64,000 nucleotides of DNA from Gilliamella sp. wkB108 (GTDB taxonomy: Bacteria; Pseudomonadota; Gammaproteobacteria; Enterobacterales; Orbaceae): contig NZ_LZGM01000007.1 of NCBI RefSeq assembly GCF_001690195.1, positions 16,435-80,434 on the forward strand. The letters run 5' to 3'. The position numbers were made by a program, and so were the translations under genes. Positions 30,506 to 44,376 of this stretch are shown in pieces. The notes under the pieces were generated by a model. It had not been told where the DNA came from and did not search any database. It was given only the letters and a program-made list of their open reading frames with translations. Numbering within the stretch: the stretch's first letter is position 1; the number at the start of each line of letters is the position of its first letter.

Positions 30506-31957
30506 ATGAACTACGATATTATATCACCGCTGGTGATCTACCTTATTTTTGTCTTTGCTTTATCAATTTATGCTTATGTAAAAAGGAAAAAGGTAAATCA
30601 ATTTACCGACTATTTTATTGGTAATCGGACAATGGGTGGCTTCTTACTTGCCATGACCTTAGCTGCCACATACATAAGTGCCAGTTCATTTATCGGTGGT
30701 CCTGGAGCTGCTTATAAATACGGACTAGGTTGGGTATTACTTTCAATGATCCAAGTACCTACCGTATTACTTTCGCTAGGTATTTTAGGCAAAAAATTTG
30801 CTATTTTAGCTCGCAAATATAATGCTATCACCTTAAGTGATATGTTATATGCTCACTATAAGAGCCGAATGATTGTTTGGTTTGCAAGTATTGCTTTAGT
30901 AGTAGCTTTTGTGGGCGCGATGACCGTTCAGTTTATTGGTGGCGCGCGATTACTTGAAGCCTCTGTGGGAATTCCTTATCAAACTGGATTATTAATTTTT
31001 GGGGTAGGCACAGTTCTCTACACAGCTTTCGGCGGATTTAGAGCAAGCATTTTAAATGATGCCTTTCAAGGCTTAGTCATGATTATTGGCGCTATCTTAC
31101 TTTTAACTGCAATCATTTATGCTGGCGGCGGTATCACAACCATTATTGAAAGCTTGAAAGAGATCGACCCTGCACTTTTAACGCCTCAAGGTCCTAATGA
31201 CTTTATGGATGTACCATTTATGGCTTCCTTTTGGGTATTAGTCTGCTTTGGTGTGGTTGGTTTACCCCATACCGCCGTAAGATGTATGGCCTACAAAGAT
31301 AGCAAAGCGGTGCATCAAGGCATAATTATTGGCACCATTGTGGTCACTGTAATTATGTTAACTATGCATCTTTCTGGCGCGCTTGGTCGAGTTATTATAA
31401 GCGATCTGACCATTCCCGACCAAGTTGTACCTACTTTAATTATTAAGGTATTACCTCCATTAGCCGCAGGTATCTTTTTAGCCGCACCTTTAGCCGCTAT
31501 TATGTCAACCATTAATGCTCAATTATTACAAGTATCATCGGTGATTATTAAAGATCTACTATTAAGTATTAAACCGCACACAAAATATAGTGATAAAACC
31601 TTAACACGCATATCTGTAGCCGTTACGCTAATTTTTGGTGGTTCACTCATTTTAGCCGCTAGAAACCCACCTGATATGATTATTTGGTTAAATTTACTTG
31701 CATTTGGTGGGCTTGAAGCGGTATTTTTATGGCCACTTGTATTGGGGTTATATTGGAAGAGAGCTAATGCTACTGGTGCGCTTAGTTCAATGTTAGCCGG
31801 TGCAATAAGTTATACGTTATTAGCGGTTTATAACATTAAGTTATTTTCGCTTCACCCAATTGTACCCTCTTTAATCATCGGATTAATTGTTTTTATTATT
31901 GCCAATATGTTTGGTAAAACAGGAAAAAATTATGCCTTGGATCCAACTCAGAATTAA
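30506..31957 (+). CDS. panF: Sodium/pantothenate symporter
   Basis: Imports pantothenate (vitamin B5) with Na+. It is a 483-aa solute:sodium symporter with about 13 hydrophobic helices. Family motifs include [41 protein letters not shown] and [17 protein letters not shown]. It overlaps prmA by 26 bases, and the order yhdT-panF-prmA supports the call. Confidence 0.94.
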   Translation: MNYDIISPLVIYLIFVFALSIYAYVKRKKVNQFTDYFIGNRTMGGFLLAMTLAATYISASSFIGGPGAAYKYGLGWVLLSMIQVPTVLLSLGILGKKFAILARKYNAITLSDMLYAHYKSRMIVWFASIALVVAFVGAMTVQFIGGARLLEASVGIPYQTGLLIFGVGTVLYTAFGGFRASILNDAFQGLVMIIGAILLLTAIIYAGGGITTIIESLKEIDPALLTPQGPNDFMDVPFMASFWVLVCFGVVGLPHTAVRCMAYKDSKAVHQGIIIGTIVVTVIMLTMHLSGALGRVIISDLTIPDQVVPTLIIKVLPPLAAGIFLAAPLAAIMSTINAQLLQVSSVIIKDLLLSIKPHTKYSDKTLTRISVAVTLIFGGSLILAARNPPDMIIWLNLLAFGGLEAVFLWPLVLGLYWKRANATGALSSMLAGAISYTLLAVYNIKLFSLHPIVPSLIIGLIVFIIANMFGKTGKNYALDPTQN

Positions 31958-32798
31958 TACTACTAACGATCTTGCTGAGCGAATTAGTGAACAAATAGAA
32001 GAATCTGGTGCTGTCTCTGTCACCTTTCAAGACACATTTGATACCCCCGTTTTTGAACCATTACCAGGGGAAACGAAACTTTGGGGCAACACTGATGTTA
32101 TCGGCTTATATGATGCACAAACCGATATCAATCAATTAAAGACCCTACTCAACTTAGATCAATACTCCTATAAATTTGAACAATTGGAAGATAAAGATTG
32201 GGAACGAGAATGGATGGACAACTTTCATCCAATGCAATTTGGCAAACGACTTTGGATCTGTCCAAGTTGGCGTGAGGTACCGGATCCTAACGCGGTCAAT
32301 GTAATGTTAGATCCCGGATTAGCCTTTGGTACTGGGACCCACCCAACCACAGCTTTATGCTTAACCTGGCTCGATAGTTTAGATCTTACCAATAAAATAG
32401 TCATAGATTATGGTTGCGGTTCTGGCATTTTAGCTATTGCCGCTTTAAAACTTGGCGCTAAACAAGTCATTGGTATTGATATTGATCCACAGGCAATACA
32501 AGCAAGTCGTGATAATGCTGAGCGAAACAATGTTAGTGAAAAATTAGCGCTCTATTTATCCAAAGATATTCCTGATAACTTACAAGCTGATGTGGTCGTG
32601 GCTAATATTCTAGCCGGACCACTTAAAGAGTTAGAGCCTCAGATTAGTAAACTGGTAAAACCACAAGGATATTTAGGATTATCGGGAATTTTAGCTACGC
32701 AATCAGCGACTGTTTGTAACGCATATCAACCACATTTTGATCTTGATCCGGTCATAGAACAACAAGAATGGTGCCGGATTACAGGCAAAAAAAATTAA
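31932..32798 (+). CDS. prmA: Ribosomal protein L11 methyltransferase
   Basis: SAM-dependent trimethylation of L11. The start at 31932 ([12 protein letters not shown]) has an ACAGGAAAA ribosome site inside the end of panF. The earlier in-frame ATG at 31887 is rejected. N-terminal L11-binding domain, then the SAM-binding motif [20 protein letters not shown] and NILAGPL. Product 288 aa, near E. coli PrmA (293). Confidence 0.95.
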   Translation: MPWIQLRINTTNDLAERISEQIEESGAVSVTFQDTFDTPVFEPLPGETKLWGNTDVIGLYDAQTDINQLKTLLNLDQYSYKFEQLEDKDWEREWMDNFHPMQFGKRLWICPSWREVPDPNAVNVMLDPGLAFGTGTHPTTALCLTWLDSLDLTNKIVIDYGCGSGILAIAALKLGAKQVIGIDIDPQAIQASRDNAERNNVSEKLALYLSKDIPDNLQADVVVANILAGPLKELEPQISKLVKPQGYLGLSGILATQSATVCNAYQPHFDLDPVIEQQEWCRITGKKN

Positions 32799-32834
32799 AA
32801 ATTTAACATTACCCCCTTTTAACTTCGAGAAAAA

Positions 32835-33842
32835 ATGCGTAATATAGCCGGCCTCAATTTGCTAAGCATTGGTGGGGTCTCATTAACTAACAATTTAATT
32901 GCGGCGCCAATGGCTGGAATTAGTGACAAACCATTTCGTAACTTGTGTTATCGTTTTGGTGCTGGCATGACGATTTCAGAAATGTTTTTAGCAAATTCAG
33001 ATGTTTGGCATACCGATAAATCAGCGCTCAGGATGATTGCATCAAATGATGTGGGTATCCGTGCTGTACAAATTGTCGGTTCTGATCCTGACGAAATGGC
33101 TAAAGCGGCAGAATTTAATGTCAAACATGGCGCTCAGTTGATTGATATCAACATGGGTTGCCCAGCTAAAAAAGTCAATAAAAAATTGGCTGGATCTGCT
33201 TTAATGCAGTATCCAAAACTGATTGAAACTATTTTGCAAAAAGTTGTCGGTGCGGTTGATGTGCCAGTAACTTTAAAAACGCGGACTGGATGGGATAAAA
33301 ATCATAGAAATTGCATTGAAATCGCACAAATTGCGCAGGATTGTGGAATAAAGGCGATTACTATTCACGGGCGCACTCGTGCATGCCTATTTAATGGTAA
33401 GGCAGAATATCAGTCAATCAAAGCAGTAAAAGAAAGTGTTTCTATTCCTGTAATTGCAAATGGCGATATTTCTACCCCAGAACAGGCAAAAGATGTTTTT
33501 CAATATACGCAAGCTGATGCTATAATGATCGGCCGAGCAGCTCAAGGGCGACCTTGGATATTCGAAGAAATTGCATTCTATTTAACACATGGAAAGTTAC
33601 AGAAAGAGAAAACTATTGATGAAGTAGAGCAAGTCGTGTTAACACACCTTGAAGATCTTTATCAATTTTATGGAGAATACAAAGGATTAAGGATCGCCAG
33701 AAAGCATGTAAATTGGTATACCAAGAATTATGTTGATAGCGATCAATTTAGGCGCTTATTTAGTGTACTTAGCGATACAAGTGAGCAAGTTAAGGCACTG
33801 AAAGCATTTTTTAGTAAAATTAGAAACAACCAAAAGAGTTAA
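32835..33842 (+). CDS. dusB: tRNA-dihydrouridine synthase B
   Basis: FMN enzyme reducing a uridine in tRNA to dihydrouridine. Motifs: [37 protein letters not shown] with the catalytic Cys, [15 protein letters not shown] and [12 protein letters not shown]. 335 aa. It stands directly before fis (7-base gap), as in enterobacteria, where both share a promoter. Confidence 0.96.
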   Translation: MRNIAGLNLLSIGGVSLTNNLIAAPMAGISDKPFRNLCYRFGAGMTISEMFLANSDVWHTDKSALRMIASNDVGIRAVQIVGSDPDEMAKAAEFNVKHGAQLIDINMGCPAKKVNKKLAGSALMQYPKLIETILQKVVGAVDVPVTLKTRTGWDKNHRNCIEIAQIAQDCGIKAITIHGRTRACLFNGKAEYQSIKAVKESVSIPVIANGDISTPEQAKDVFQYTQADAIMIGRAAQGRPWIFEEIAFYLTHGKLQKEKTIDEVEQVVLTHLEDLYQFYGEYKGLRIARKHVNWYTKNYVDSDQFRRLFSVLSDTSEQVKALKAFFSKIRNNQKS

Positions 33843-33849
33843 AAATACT

Positions 33850-34146
33850 ATGTCAGAACAACGCGTTACAGCTGCAGCACTTAAATTTACAACTGTAAAC
33901 TCACAAGACCAAATAACACAAAAACCTTTGCGAGATTCAGTAAAGCAGGCTTTAAAAAATTACTTATCACAACTAAGTGGTGAAGATCCTACTGATTTAT
34001 ATGAATTAGTGTTAGCTGAAGTTGAACACCCATTCCTTGATATGGTTATGCAATATACACGTGGCAATCAAACTCGAGCAGCCAATATGCTAGGTATCAA
34101 TCGCGGAACTTTACGCAAAAAATTAAAACAATATGGAATGAGTTAG
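33850..34146 (+). CDS. fis: Nucleoid-associated regulator Fis
   Basis: 98-aa DNA-bending protein that activates stable-RNA promoters and shapes the nucleoid. The C-terminal helix-turn-helix [24 protein letters not shown] is nearly the family consensus. The N-terminal beta-hairpin region is present. Co-transcribed with dusB. Confidence 0.97.
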   Translation: MSEQRVTAAALKFTTVNSQDQITQKPLRDSVKQALKNYLSQLSGEDPTDLYELVLAEVEHPFLDMVMQYTRGNQTRAANMLGINRGTLRKKLKQYGMS

Positions 34147-34178
34147 TTAATTACTATTAACATCTTGTTAATATATAT

Positions 34179-34209
34179 AAAAGCACCTTACTCAAATGGT
34201 GCTTTTTAT
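34179..34209 (+). terminator. Terminator of dusB-fis
   Basis: AAAAGCACC (34179-34187) pairs with GGTGCTTTT (34198-34206), 10-nt loop, T-rich tail. Confidence 0.85.
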
Positions 34210-34807
34210 TTTTAACTAATAGTTACCTTTTTTACTTTCATAAATATCATTTAATAACAATAAGTAAGTGTTAGTTACCCCTGTTAACTTTTAGCATTAA
34301 TACTGCAAATATTTTTTTCATTTTTATCCATGATTTTATGATATTACTGACAACCTTAATGTTAACATCTCCCTACTCCTTATTATTACATAATGAGTGA
34401 TGATAATTACATTTGAGTCAAGTACTCTGCCAAAACAGGCTTAATTACCAAAATTAACAGCAATTCAGGCATAGAACTGTTTAATTAGTTAATCGATTTA
34501 ATCGTTTCCCAACATAGATTATCCAGCTTCTGATCGATAGCGTTCTCTATTAATCTATAAGAGGTGAGTTAAAAATTGCCTGTGATTAACTGTTATTAAA
34601 ACCCAATACCCTAACCTTTATAAGTCCAAATAATGGTGATCATAATTAAATTAACAAAAGCATCTTTAACCCAGTTGTTAAATCTATTTACTTGTTCTTT
34701 TTGAAGATATTTGTTTATTAAAAACGAATAACTATAATGATAATGAATTTTTAGTAAAAGTTTGCTAAAATGCGATGATTTTTAAATTATTTAATCTGGA
34801 GAATTTT
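34210..34807. other. Intergenic region fis to yebC, no gene seen
   Basis: About 600 bases of AT-rich sequence without a credible reading frame, RNA gene or repeat. The right end should hold the yebC promoter; GCTAAAAT near 34763-34770 may be its -10. Confidence 0.6.
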
Positions 34808-35551
34808 ATGGCAGGTCATAGTAAATGGGCCAATACCAAACACCGCAAAGCAGCACAAGATGCAAAGCGCGGTAAAATCTTTACTAAAATTATTCGTGAG
34901 TTAGTAACAGCAGCCAAAATAGGTGGTGGCGATCCAGCGTCAAATCCTCGTTTACGCGCAGCTATGGACAAAGCATTATCGAATAATATGACTCGTGATA
35001 CCATGAATCGAGCCGTTGCTCGTGGTGTTGGTGGTGAAGACGATAGCAACATGGAAACCATTATCTATGAAGGCTATGGTCCAGCAGGTACAGCCGTCAT
35101 GGTTGAGTGCTTAAGTGACAATCGTAATCGCACGGTATCTGAAGTTCGCCATGCATTTACCAAAACTGGTGGCAATTTAGGTACAGATGGTTCAGTTTCC
35201 TATCTTTTCACCAAAAAAGGCGTTATTTCTTACCCTATTGGTACTGATGAAGATAAAGTTATGGACGCAGCACTTGAAGCCGGAGCTGATGATGTTGTGA
35301 CCTATGATGATGGTGCTATTGATGTATTTACTACCCCTGAGTCATTTGGCGAAATCAAAGATGCCCTTGATGCAGCTGGTTTAGTCGCTGAAGCGGCTGA
35401 AGTATCAATGATCCCCGCAACTAAGGTTGATCTTGATATTGAATCTGCACCAAAACTATTACGTCTGATTGATATGCTTGAAGATTGTGATGATGTACAA
35501 GAAGTTTACCATAACGGTGAAGTTTCAGACGAAGTTGCAGCAACACTTTAA
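34808..35551 (+). CDS. yebC: YebC/PmpR-family regulatory protein
   Basis: Conserved protein of the YebC/TACO1 family, described as a DNA-binding regulator and linked to translation of difficult motifs. The start at 34808 ([23 protein letters not shown]) follows CTGGAG; the frame opens earlier at 34775 without a ribosome site. 247 aa. Its stop overlaps the ruvC start by one base, matching the yebC-ruvC order of E. coli. Confidence 0.95.
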   Translation: MAGHSKWANTKHRKAAQDAKRGKIFTKIIRELVTAAKIGGGDPASNPRLRAAMDKALSNNMTRDTMNRAVARGVGGEDDSNMETIIYEGYGPAGTAVMVECLSDNRNRTVSEVRHAFTKTGGNLGTDGSVSYLFTKKGVISYPIGTDEDKVMDAALEAGADDVVTYDDGAIDVFTTPESFGEIKDALDAAGLVAEAAEVSMIPATKVDLDIESAPKLLRLIDMLEDCDDVQEVYHNGEVSDEVAATL

Positions 35552-36039
35552 TGTCCATTATTCTTGGCATCGATCCAGGCTCTCGTTTGACGGGTTACGG
35601 TGTAATTCGTCAAACAGGACGTCAATTAACCTACCTTGGTAGCGGATGTATTCGTACCGCAGTTGAAGATCTCCCTACTCGCTTAAAACGTGTCTATGCT
35701 GGTGTTAGTGAAATTATTTTACAATTCCAACCAGATATGTTTGCCATTGAGCAAGTTTTCCTAGCTCATAATGCCGATTCTGCTTTAAAACTGGGGCAAG
35801 CTAGGGGCGCTGCGATTGTCGCTGCAGTAAATAATGATCTCCCCGTTTTTGAATATGCAGCTCGCTTAGTCAAACAAAGTGTCGTTGGTACTGGTGCTGC
35901 CGATAAAAAGCAAGTCCAACATATGGTAAAGCTATTATTAAAATTACCAGCAAGTCCACAGGCAGATGCTGCCGATGCCTTAGCTATTGCTATTACTCAC
36001 GCTCACATAAGTCAACAATTAATCAAATCTCATAAATAA
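35551..36039 (+). CDS. ruvC: Holliday junction resolvase RuvC
   Basis: Endonuclease resolving Holliday junctions. Acidic active-site motifs [17 protein letters not shown] and the paired aspartates in [13 protein letters not shown] are present. At 162 aa it is slightly shorter than E. coli RuvC (173) at the C-terminus. ruvA and ruvB, usually next, do not follow; the efflux operon does. Confidence 0.95.
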   Translation: MSIILGIDPGSRLTGYGVIRQTGRQLTYLGSGCIRTAVEDLPTRLKRVYAGVSEIILQFQPDMFAIEQVFLAHNADSALKLGQARGAAIVAAVNNDLPVFEYAARLVKQSVVGTGAADKKQVQHMVKLLLKLPASPQADAADALAIAITHAHISQQLIKSHK

Positions 36040-36198
36040 AACAGAGACTTTAATTTCACTTCATAACCTGATTCATGATTTATTTACTAAATCACTTTTA
36101 ATATGCTATTGACCTTTAATTGATTACACCAATCTTATCTATCAAGGTAGCTATTTTTAGCTACACCAAACAAGTAATTAAAGAATTTACTTAAAAAA

Positions 36199-36224
36199 AA
36201 TGCGCTAATCGAAATCAGCGCATT
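36199..36224 (-). terminator. Terminator of the acrAB-like operon
   Basis: Stem AATGCGCT (36199-36206) with AGCGCATT (36217-36224), further inner pairs and, on the minus strand, a run of eight T. It ends the efflux operon; ruvC converges on it. Confidence 0.85.
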
Positions 36225-36259
36225 GTTTAAAATTAATTACCTATCTTCACGTTAAATTA

Positions 36260-39200
36260 CTAGTCTTTAGGTAAATATTTTTGACTTGGTAAGACTACCT
36301 TATTCTTATGTTTAGTGAACATCTTAGTAATAAACAAGAAGAATAATGGTACGTAGAATATAGCTAAAAATGTAGCTGTTAACATTCCACCGATTACCCC
36401 TGTACCTACTGCATTTTGGCTAGCAGAGCCTGCACCGCTATTTAATGCTAATGGTAATACCCCAAGAATAAAGGCAAATGAGGTCATTAAAATTGGGCGT
36501 AAACGTAAACGACATGCCTCTAAAGTAGCATCAATTAGAGATTTACCTTCTTTTTCGAGAGCATCTTTTGCAAATTCTACAATCAAAATTGCGTTCTTAG
36601 CAGATAATCCCATAGTCGTTAATAGACCAACAATGAAGTATATATCGTTATCTAGTCCTCTAAACATAGTTGCAAACACAGTACCTAAAATACCAAGTGG
36701 AATAACAAATAGTATCGAAATCGGTACCGTCCAACTTTCGTATAATGCAGCTAATGATAAGAACACGACAATAAGCGAAATAATGTAAAGTGTAGTTGTT
36801 TGTGAACCAGTTTGACGTTCTTGATAAGAGATATCAGTCCAGTCAAAAGTAAAACCTTTTGGTAATTTTTTTGACAACTCTTCCATTATTGACATAGCCT
36901 GACCAGAACTTAAACCTGGAGCAGCTAGACCACTGATCCCCATTGCCGCAACACCATCATAGCGAACAAGTGAAGGTGAACCGTAACTTTTCGATGTGGT
37001 GGCAAAAGCATCATAAGGTACCATTTGACCGTTTTTGTTTTTAACATTCCAATAACTAAAATCATCAGGCAACATACGATAAGGTGCATCAGATTGTAAA
37101 TAGACTTTTTTAACTCGGTTATTATAAACAAAGTCATCAATATATGCAGAACCTAAAGCGGTGGATAATACCGTATTTACACTACCTACTGAGACACCTA
37201 AAGCTTGAGCTGTTTCAAAATCAACATTAATTTTATACTGTGGTACATCAAGCATACTAGCTGGTCGTACTTGCTGTAGTGAAGGATGTTTTGAGGCCTC
37301 ACCAAATATTTGGAAAAATGCCTGTACTAATGCATCATGACCTTGACCGGCACTATCTTTTAACATATAAGAGAAACCATTAGCCATACCTAATGATGGT
37401 ACTGCTGGAACATTCAATGCAAAGATTCGCGCTTCGGTTAATGTAGATAAATACCTCATACCGCGACCAACTAACGCTTTCACTTTTTGATCTGCTCGTG
37501 GTCGCTCATTCCAATCTTTTAATCGAACAAATCCAAGTCCCATGTTTTGACCACGACCTACCATGCTGAAACCAGCAACGGTAAATATTTCTTTAACAGA
37601 GTCTTTTTCTTTTTCGGTGTAATATTGAGAAGCTTTATTTAAAACGCCCATAGTCTGTTCTAATGTAGCACCGGGTGGTAATTCTGCCATGATGATAATT
37701 ACCCCCTGATCTTCATCAGGTAAGAAACCGGTAGGTAATCGGTTAAATCCAAATACTAATCCAACGACAATTAATACATAACAAACAAATGTTATTAATG
37801 GATAACGGATGACTTTTATTACACCTTTTTCATAAAGACGTAGACTTTTTTCGTAAAAACTATTGAACAAACCAAAGAACCATTTAGTGAAATTTGCACA
37901 CCAACTAAATGGTGGAATTGATGCTAACTTATCAGCAAATGATTTTTTCTGGACTTTGTTTTTAGATGGTGCTTTTAAAATTTGAGCGCAAAGTGCCGGT
38001 GTTAACACAATTGCCATAATTACTGACAATGACATCGCTGTTACAATAGTGATTGAGAATTGGCGATAAATACCACCTGCGGCACCACCATAAAATGCCA
38101 TTGGCACAAATACAGCGGATAACACTACAGCAATCCCGACTAGTGCTGAGGTGATTTGCTCCATCGATTTTACAGTTGCCTCATAAGGGGACAACCCTTC
38201 ATCATGCATAATTCGCTCAACGTTTTCGATAACCACTATCGCATCATCGACCAATAAGCCGATAGCCAGTACCATAGCAAACATTGATAATGTGTTAATG
38301 GTAAATCCACAAATATACAGAATTGCAAAAGTACCTAATAATACAACCGGAACTGTTATGGTTGGTATCAATGTTGAACGAAGGTTCTGTAAAAATACAT
38401 ACATAACAATAACAACCAAAATGATCGCTTCAACCAATGTATGGATCACATTGCTGATAGAAAGCTTAACAAATGGCGTGGTATCATATGGATATGCATA
38501 TTGAATATCTTCCGGGAAGATTTTAGATAATTCAGCAATTTTTTGGTCAACTTGATCGGAAGTATTTAACTGGTTAGCACCCGTTGCCAGATAAATCGCA
38601 AGACCTGCAGAAGCTTTACCATCATAACGTGAAATAAAATTATAATCCGATGCGCCAATTTCTACTTTCGCCACATCTTTTAACAAAATATTTGAACCGT
38701 CCGTATTAACCCTAACTAAGATGTTTTGGAACTGTTCAGGTGTTTTTAGACGAGATTGCGCAGTGATAGTGGCGTTAAGCGATTGTCCATTGGTCGCAGG
38801 TAATGCGCCTAATTGTCCGGCTGTTACTTGCGCATTTTGTGCTTGAACTGCTGCCGTAATTTCTTCAATGGATAAGTTAAAATAGTTTAATTTATTTGGA
38901 TCTAACCAAATACGCATTGCATATTCAGAACCGAACAAAGTAGTATCACCAACACCTTGCACACGGCGAATAGGATCTTGTACAGTTGAATAAACAAAGT
39001 CAGCAATATCTGCCTGAGTTTTTTGTGGATTAGTTGAGTAAAAACCAATAACCTTCAAGAAGTTAGTATTATTTTTTGCAACAGACACACCATTTTTCTG
39101 CACGCTTTCAGGCAAACGAGATTTGATACTCTCAACCTTATTTAATACCTGCACTTGAGCAAAATCTGGATTAGTCCCTGGTGCAAAAGTCAATGTGGTT

Positions 39201-39466
39201 TGTACCACACCTTGAGCGCTACTGGTTGATTTCATATAAATCAAGTTATCAAGGCCAGTAAGATTTTGTTCAATTAACTGTGTTACAGTATTTTCGATAG
39301 TTTGCGCATCCGCGCCAGGGTAAGTAGCAGTAACGGTCACCGCTGGTGGTGCAATATCCGGATACTGTTCTACGGCCAAAAGCTTAATACATAAAGCGCC
39401 GCCCAGCATCATCATGATAGCAATTACCCATGCAAAAACAGGTCTATCAATAAAAAACTTAGCCAT
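36260..39466 (-). CDS. acrB: RND multidrug efflux transporter, AcrB type
   Basis: Inner-membrane proton-driven drug pump of 1068 aa. The N-terminus MAKFFIDRPVFAWVIAIMMMLGG and the TM4 motif GLLVDDAIVVIENVER with the two proton-relay aspartates are HAE1-type. Two large periplasmic loops and twelve helices are visible, and SAKNAILIVEFA lies in TM10. It lies 19 bases after the fusion-protein gene. A TolC partner and a TetR-type repressor are not in the window. Substrate range cannot be read from sequence. Confidence 0.94.
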   Translation of the reverse strand: MAKFFIDRPVFAWVIAIMMMLGGALCIKLLAVEQYPDIAPPAVTVTATYPGADAQTIENTVTQLIEQNLTGLDNLIYMKSTSSAQGVVQTTLTFAPGTNPDFAQVQVLNKVESIKSRLPESVQKNGVSVAKNNTNFLKVIGFYSTNPQKTQADIADFVYSTVQDPIRRVQGVGDTTLFGSEYAMRIWLDPNKLNYFNLSIEEITAAVQAQNAQVTAGQLGALPATNGQSLNATITAQSRLKTPEQFQNILVRVNTDGSNILLKDVAKVEIGASDYNFISRYDGKASAGLAIYLATGANQLNTSDQVDQKIAELSKIFPEDIQYAYPYDTTPFVKLSISNVIHTLVEAIILVVIVMYVFLQNLRSTLIPTITVPVVLLGTFAILYICGFTINTLSMFAMVLAIGLLVDDAIVVIENVERIMHDEGLSPYEATVKSMEQITSALVGIAVVLSAVFVPMAFYGGAAGGIYRQFSITIVTAMSLSVIMAIVLTPALCAQILKAPSKNKVQKKSFADKLASIPPFSWCANFTKWFFGLFNSFYEKSLRLYEKGVIKVIRYPLITFVCYVLIVVGLVFGFNRLPTGFLPDEDQGVIIIMAELPPGATLEQTMGVLNKASQYYTEKEKDSVKEIFTVAGFSMVGRGQNMGLGFVRLKDWNERPRADQKVKALVGRGMRYLSTLTEARIFALNVPAVPSLGMANGFSYMLKDSAGQGHDALVQAFFQIFGEASKHPSLQQVRPASMLDVPQYKINVDFETAQALGVSVGSVNTVLSTALGSAYIDDFVYNNRVKKVYLQSDAPYRMLPDDFSYWNVKNKNGQMVPYDAFATTSKSYGSPSLVRYDGVAAMGISGLAAPGLSSGQAMSIMEELSKKLPKGFTFDWTDISYQERQTGSQTTTLYIISLIVVFLSLAALYESWTVPISILFVIPLGILGTVFATMFRGLDNDIYFIVGLLTTMGLSAKNAILIVEFAKDALEKEGKSLIDATLEACRLRLRPILMTSFAFILGVLPLALNSGAGSASQNAVGTGVIGGMLTATFLAIFYVPLFFLFITKMFTKHKNKVVLPSQKYLPKD

Positions 39467-39485
39467 AATTCAATCTACCCCTGTT

Positions 39486-40682
39486 TTATTTCATAGTGTT
39501 TTTAGTGATATTATCTAACTGTTCTTGAGATAGAGTAGCCGGTTCGCCAACCATTTCACCTTGAATAGTTTGCCCCAATTCAACAGACGTTAAATTAAGT
39601 AATCCTGTTATAATGACTTGCTCTCCAACATCAATACCTTTAGTTACTATCCAATAACCACTTATACCCGTATAAACTTGGATATTTTGACGATATTCTA
39701 TCGTATTGTCAGGTTTTAGAATTTTGGCTGTATATTGTCCTTGTTGGTTACTTGTTATACCCTGCTGTGGAACTAGTAGCGCATTTTTAATATAACCAAG
39801 CGTTAACTGTGGTTTAACGAACATACCCGGTAAAATCTTTCCTTCTTTATTTGGAAATTCTGAACGTAACGTAACGGTACCTGTTGTTTCATTAACTGAA
39901 ATATCAGAGAATTTAATGTTACCAGGATAAGCATATTTAGAACCGTCATTAAAAAATAGATCTACATTATTGCCCGTAGCGGGTTCAAAAATGACATTTT
40001 CATCTTGCAGATATTTGTTATAACGAGTTGCCGCCTCAGTCATATCAACATAAATCGGATCTAGTTGTTGCACTAAAGCTAGCGGTGTTGATTGCCCTGC
40101 GGCAACTAAAGCACCTTCAGTGACACTAGATTTACCAATATAACCATCAATAGGGGAATATACTTTAGTATAATCTAAGTTTACTTTGGCAGTATGTTCT
40201 GCTGCTTGCGCAACAAGTACACTGGCATCAGCTTGTTTTGCATCGGCTGCTGCTTTATCGTAATCTTGTTGACTGATTGATTTTGTGGTTAATAAACCTG
40301 CGTAACGTTTTAAAGTCAACTGTGCAATATTTGCATTAGCTTTAGCACTCGCTACGCTTGCAACAGCACTATCATAGTTAGCTTGATAAATAGCAGGATC
40401 TATTTGATAAAGTGACTGACCAGCTTTAACATTAGAACTCTCTTCGAATTCTCGTTTTAATATAATACCGCCGACTTGAGGTCTAATCTCTGCAATTTGA
40501 GAAGCAACAACACGGCCTGGTAACGCAATTTTTAACGTATAATTTAGTGGTTGCACTTTGAATACAGTCACTTTCGGTATTTGACTATTACCACCTTGCG
40601 ATTTGTTATTATCACAACTTGCTAATAAAAATAGGCTGGTTAACGCCACAGGCACTGTTAGTAATAGTTTGTTAAATCTCAT
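39486..40682 (-). CDS. acrA: RND efflux periplasmic adaptor, AcrA type
   Basis: Lipid-anchored membrane fusion protein linking AcrB to an outer-membrane channel. The ATG at 40682 has AGG about 10 bases upstream; a TTG 6 bases earlier is less likely. The lipobox LLASC places the lipidated Cys at 23. Lipoyl (PQVGGIILKREFEESSNVKAGQSLYQID), coiled-coil hairpin and beta-barrel regions follow in order. 398 aa. Confidence 0.93.
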   Translation of the reverse strand: MRFNKLLLTVPVALTSLFLLASCDNNKSQGGNSQIPKVTVFKVQPLNYTLKIALPGRVVASQIAEIRPQVGGIILKREFEESSNVKAGQSLYQIDPAIYQANYDSAVASVASAKANANIAQLTLKRYAGLLTTKSISQQDYDKAAADAKQADASVLVAQAAEHTAKVNLDYTKVYSPIDGYIGKSSVTEGALVAAGQSTPLALVQQLDPIYVDMTEAATRYNKYLQDENVIFEPATGNNVDLFFNDGSKYAYPGNIKFSDISVNETTGTVTLRSEFPNKEGKILPGMFVKPQLTLGYIKNALLVPQQGITSNQQGQYTAKILKPDNTIEYRQNIQVYTGISGYWIVTKGIDVGEQVIITGLLNLTSVELGQTIQGEMVGEPATLSQEQLDNITKNTMK

Positions 40683-41098
40683 ATACAAATGACCTCAGTA
40701 TAATAATTTTTGTTCTAGTTCTAGAAGAATTATTCTTATTTAAACGTAACCGAAGATTTTACAAAAATTATGCATAGATTGTAAGTATCTTTACATGTTA
40801 ATAGCACAGAGTTCTAAAAATTCAATAACTCAGCTATCTTTTTGAAAAAATTATATTGATAATTATGATTATTTATGGAAATTAAAGTAATATACGTTTA
40901 TTTTATTTATAGTGTTAAAAGTATCTTGAATAAAGTGGTATACTTAAAAGCTTGTAAGTTGATTGTGTCAATTAATTTTGATTAAATTAACTAAAAAATA
41001 GTAAATATTTTATATATTTGTACTCCGTAATCATTTTTGTTCAATAATATTTTTGAATGATTTGAGTCTATATTTAATTTAATTCTGAGATGGTTATT
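40683..41098. other. Divergent intergenic region acrA/zipA
   Basis: No gene seen. It must carry both promoters. A palindrome TGTAA-GTATCT-TTACA lies at 40780-40795, about 100 bases before acrA, and could bind an efflux repressor. A TTCTAGTTCTAGAA repeat lies at about 40713-40726. Confidence 0.4.
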
Positions 41099-42022
41099 AT
41101 GGATAATTTACGTATTGTTCTGATTGTTGTTGCGTCCTTGGTCATTGTTGCATTATTGATTCATGGATTTTGGATCAATAAGAAGGAACGTTCTGCTCTC
41201 TTTAATTCGGATAAAAAAGGAAAAATTACCACCCAAAATACTAAACATTTTGAAGACGACTATGTCAATGATTTTGTTGAAGACGAAGTCATTTTAATCA
41301 ATCCGAAAGATAAAGATAAAAAAGACAATCATAGTACCGAAAATCGACTTCAAGAACCTGAACAAGAAAATAGACCATTGCAAGATGATTTATTTACTAG
41401 CAGTATTCAAGATGTCGAACCAGAAGTTGATAAAGAGCCTATTATAACTGTTCATCATGATAATAAAGATAATGGGCAATTAGATATAGAAGAACAGATT
41501 GAAACAAATAAATCGGCTGAAATTTTAGAAAAAACGCACAATCAGAAATCCGAACCTGAAGTTAAACATAATAAGCATCAATCATTAAAATTAGATGAAA
41601 AAACTAAAACTGAGATCATCGTGTTAAATGTAACAGGTTTAAATGGTAAATTGTTACAAGGTGATGTTTTATTAGCTAGCATTATGCAATCTGGATTTCA
41701 ATTTGGTGATATGCGAATTTTTCATCGTCATGTTGATCCTGCCGGTAATGGTCCGGTGTTATTTAGTTTAGCCAATATGGTTAATCCTGGTTATCTCGAT
41801 CCCGAAACTATGCATGAATTTACTACGCCTGGCGTATCTATTTTTATGGTGGCACCAACTGAAGGGAATAATCAGCAAAATTTCAAATTAATGCTCCAAA
41901 CTGCCCAACGAATTGCTGATGATGTCAACGGAGTAGTATTGGATGATGAACATCATATGTTAACACCACAAAAAATTGATAGTTATAAAAATCGCATTAA
42001 AACAGTATGTAACGAGATGTAA
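41099..42022 (+). CDS. zipA: Cell division protein ZipA
   Basis: Bitopic inner-membrane protein tethering FtsZ to the membrane. The start at 41099 (MDNLRIVLIVVASLVIVALLIHGFWINKKERSALF) has GAGATGG seven bases upstream. One N-terminal helix, an acidic and glutamine-rich linker (about residues 45-175), then the globular FtsZ-binding domain (IVLNVTGLNGKLLQGDVLL, FGDMRIFHRH). 307 aa. Located before ligA as in enterobacteria. Confidence 0.93.
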   Translation: MDNLRIVLIVVASLVIVALLIHGFWINKKERSALFNSDKKGKITTQNTKHFEDDYVNDFVEDEVILINPKDKDKKDNHSTENRLQEPEQENRPLQDDLFTSSIQDVEPEVDKEPIITVHHDNKDNGQLDIEEQIETNKSAEILEKTHNQKSEPEVKHNKHQSLKLDEKTKTEIIVLNVTGLNGKLLQGDVLLASIMQSGFQFGDMRIFHRHVDPAGNGPVLFSLANMVNPGYLDPETMHEFTTPGVSIFMVAPTEGNNQQNFKLMLQTAQRIADDVNGVVLDDEHHMLTPQKIDSYKNRIKTVCNEM

Positions 42023-42051
42023 TCAATATATTTCAAATCTATTTGCACAAT

Positions 42052-42080
42052 TTACCACCAATGATTAAAGTTGGTGGTAA
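42052..42080 (+). terminator. Perfect hairpin between zipA and ligA
   Basis: TTACCACCAA (42052-42061) pairs perfectly with TTGGTGGTAA (42071-42080). There is no T-run, so it may be a processing or stability hairpin rather than a strong terminator. Confidence 0.45.
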
Positions 42081-42212
42081 TGACAGAGTTTAGATCTAAC
42101 GTATCATCTATTGCTTCACTAGTTATTATACATAGCGTATAGTCAAATGAAATTATTAGCTAAAACCAAAACTAAGAAGCCGTTTTATCAAATCATCTAT
42201 ATTTAAATATAA

Positions 42213-44306
<2,094 letters not shown>

Positions 44307-44376
44307 ATGTACACTATAGTTAAATTTGTTAAGTTATTATTTAAAAATAACTCGCAACAAAACTAAGGAGAGAGTT

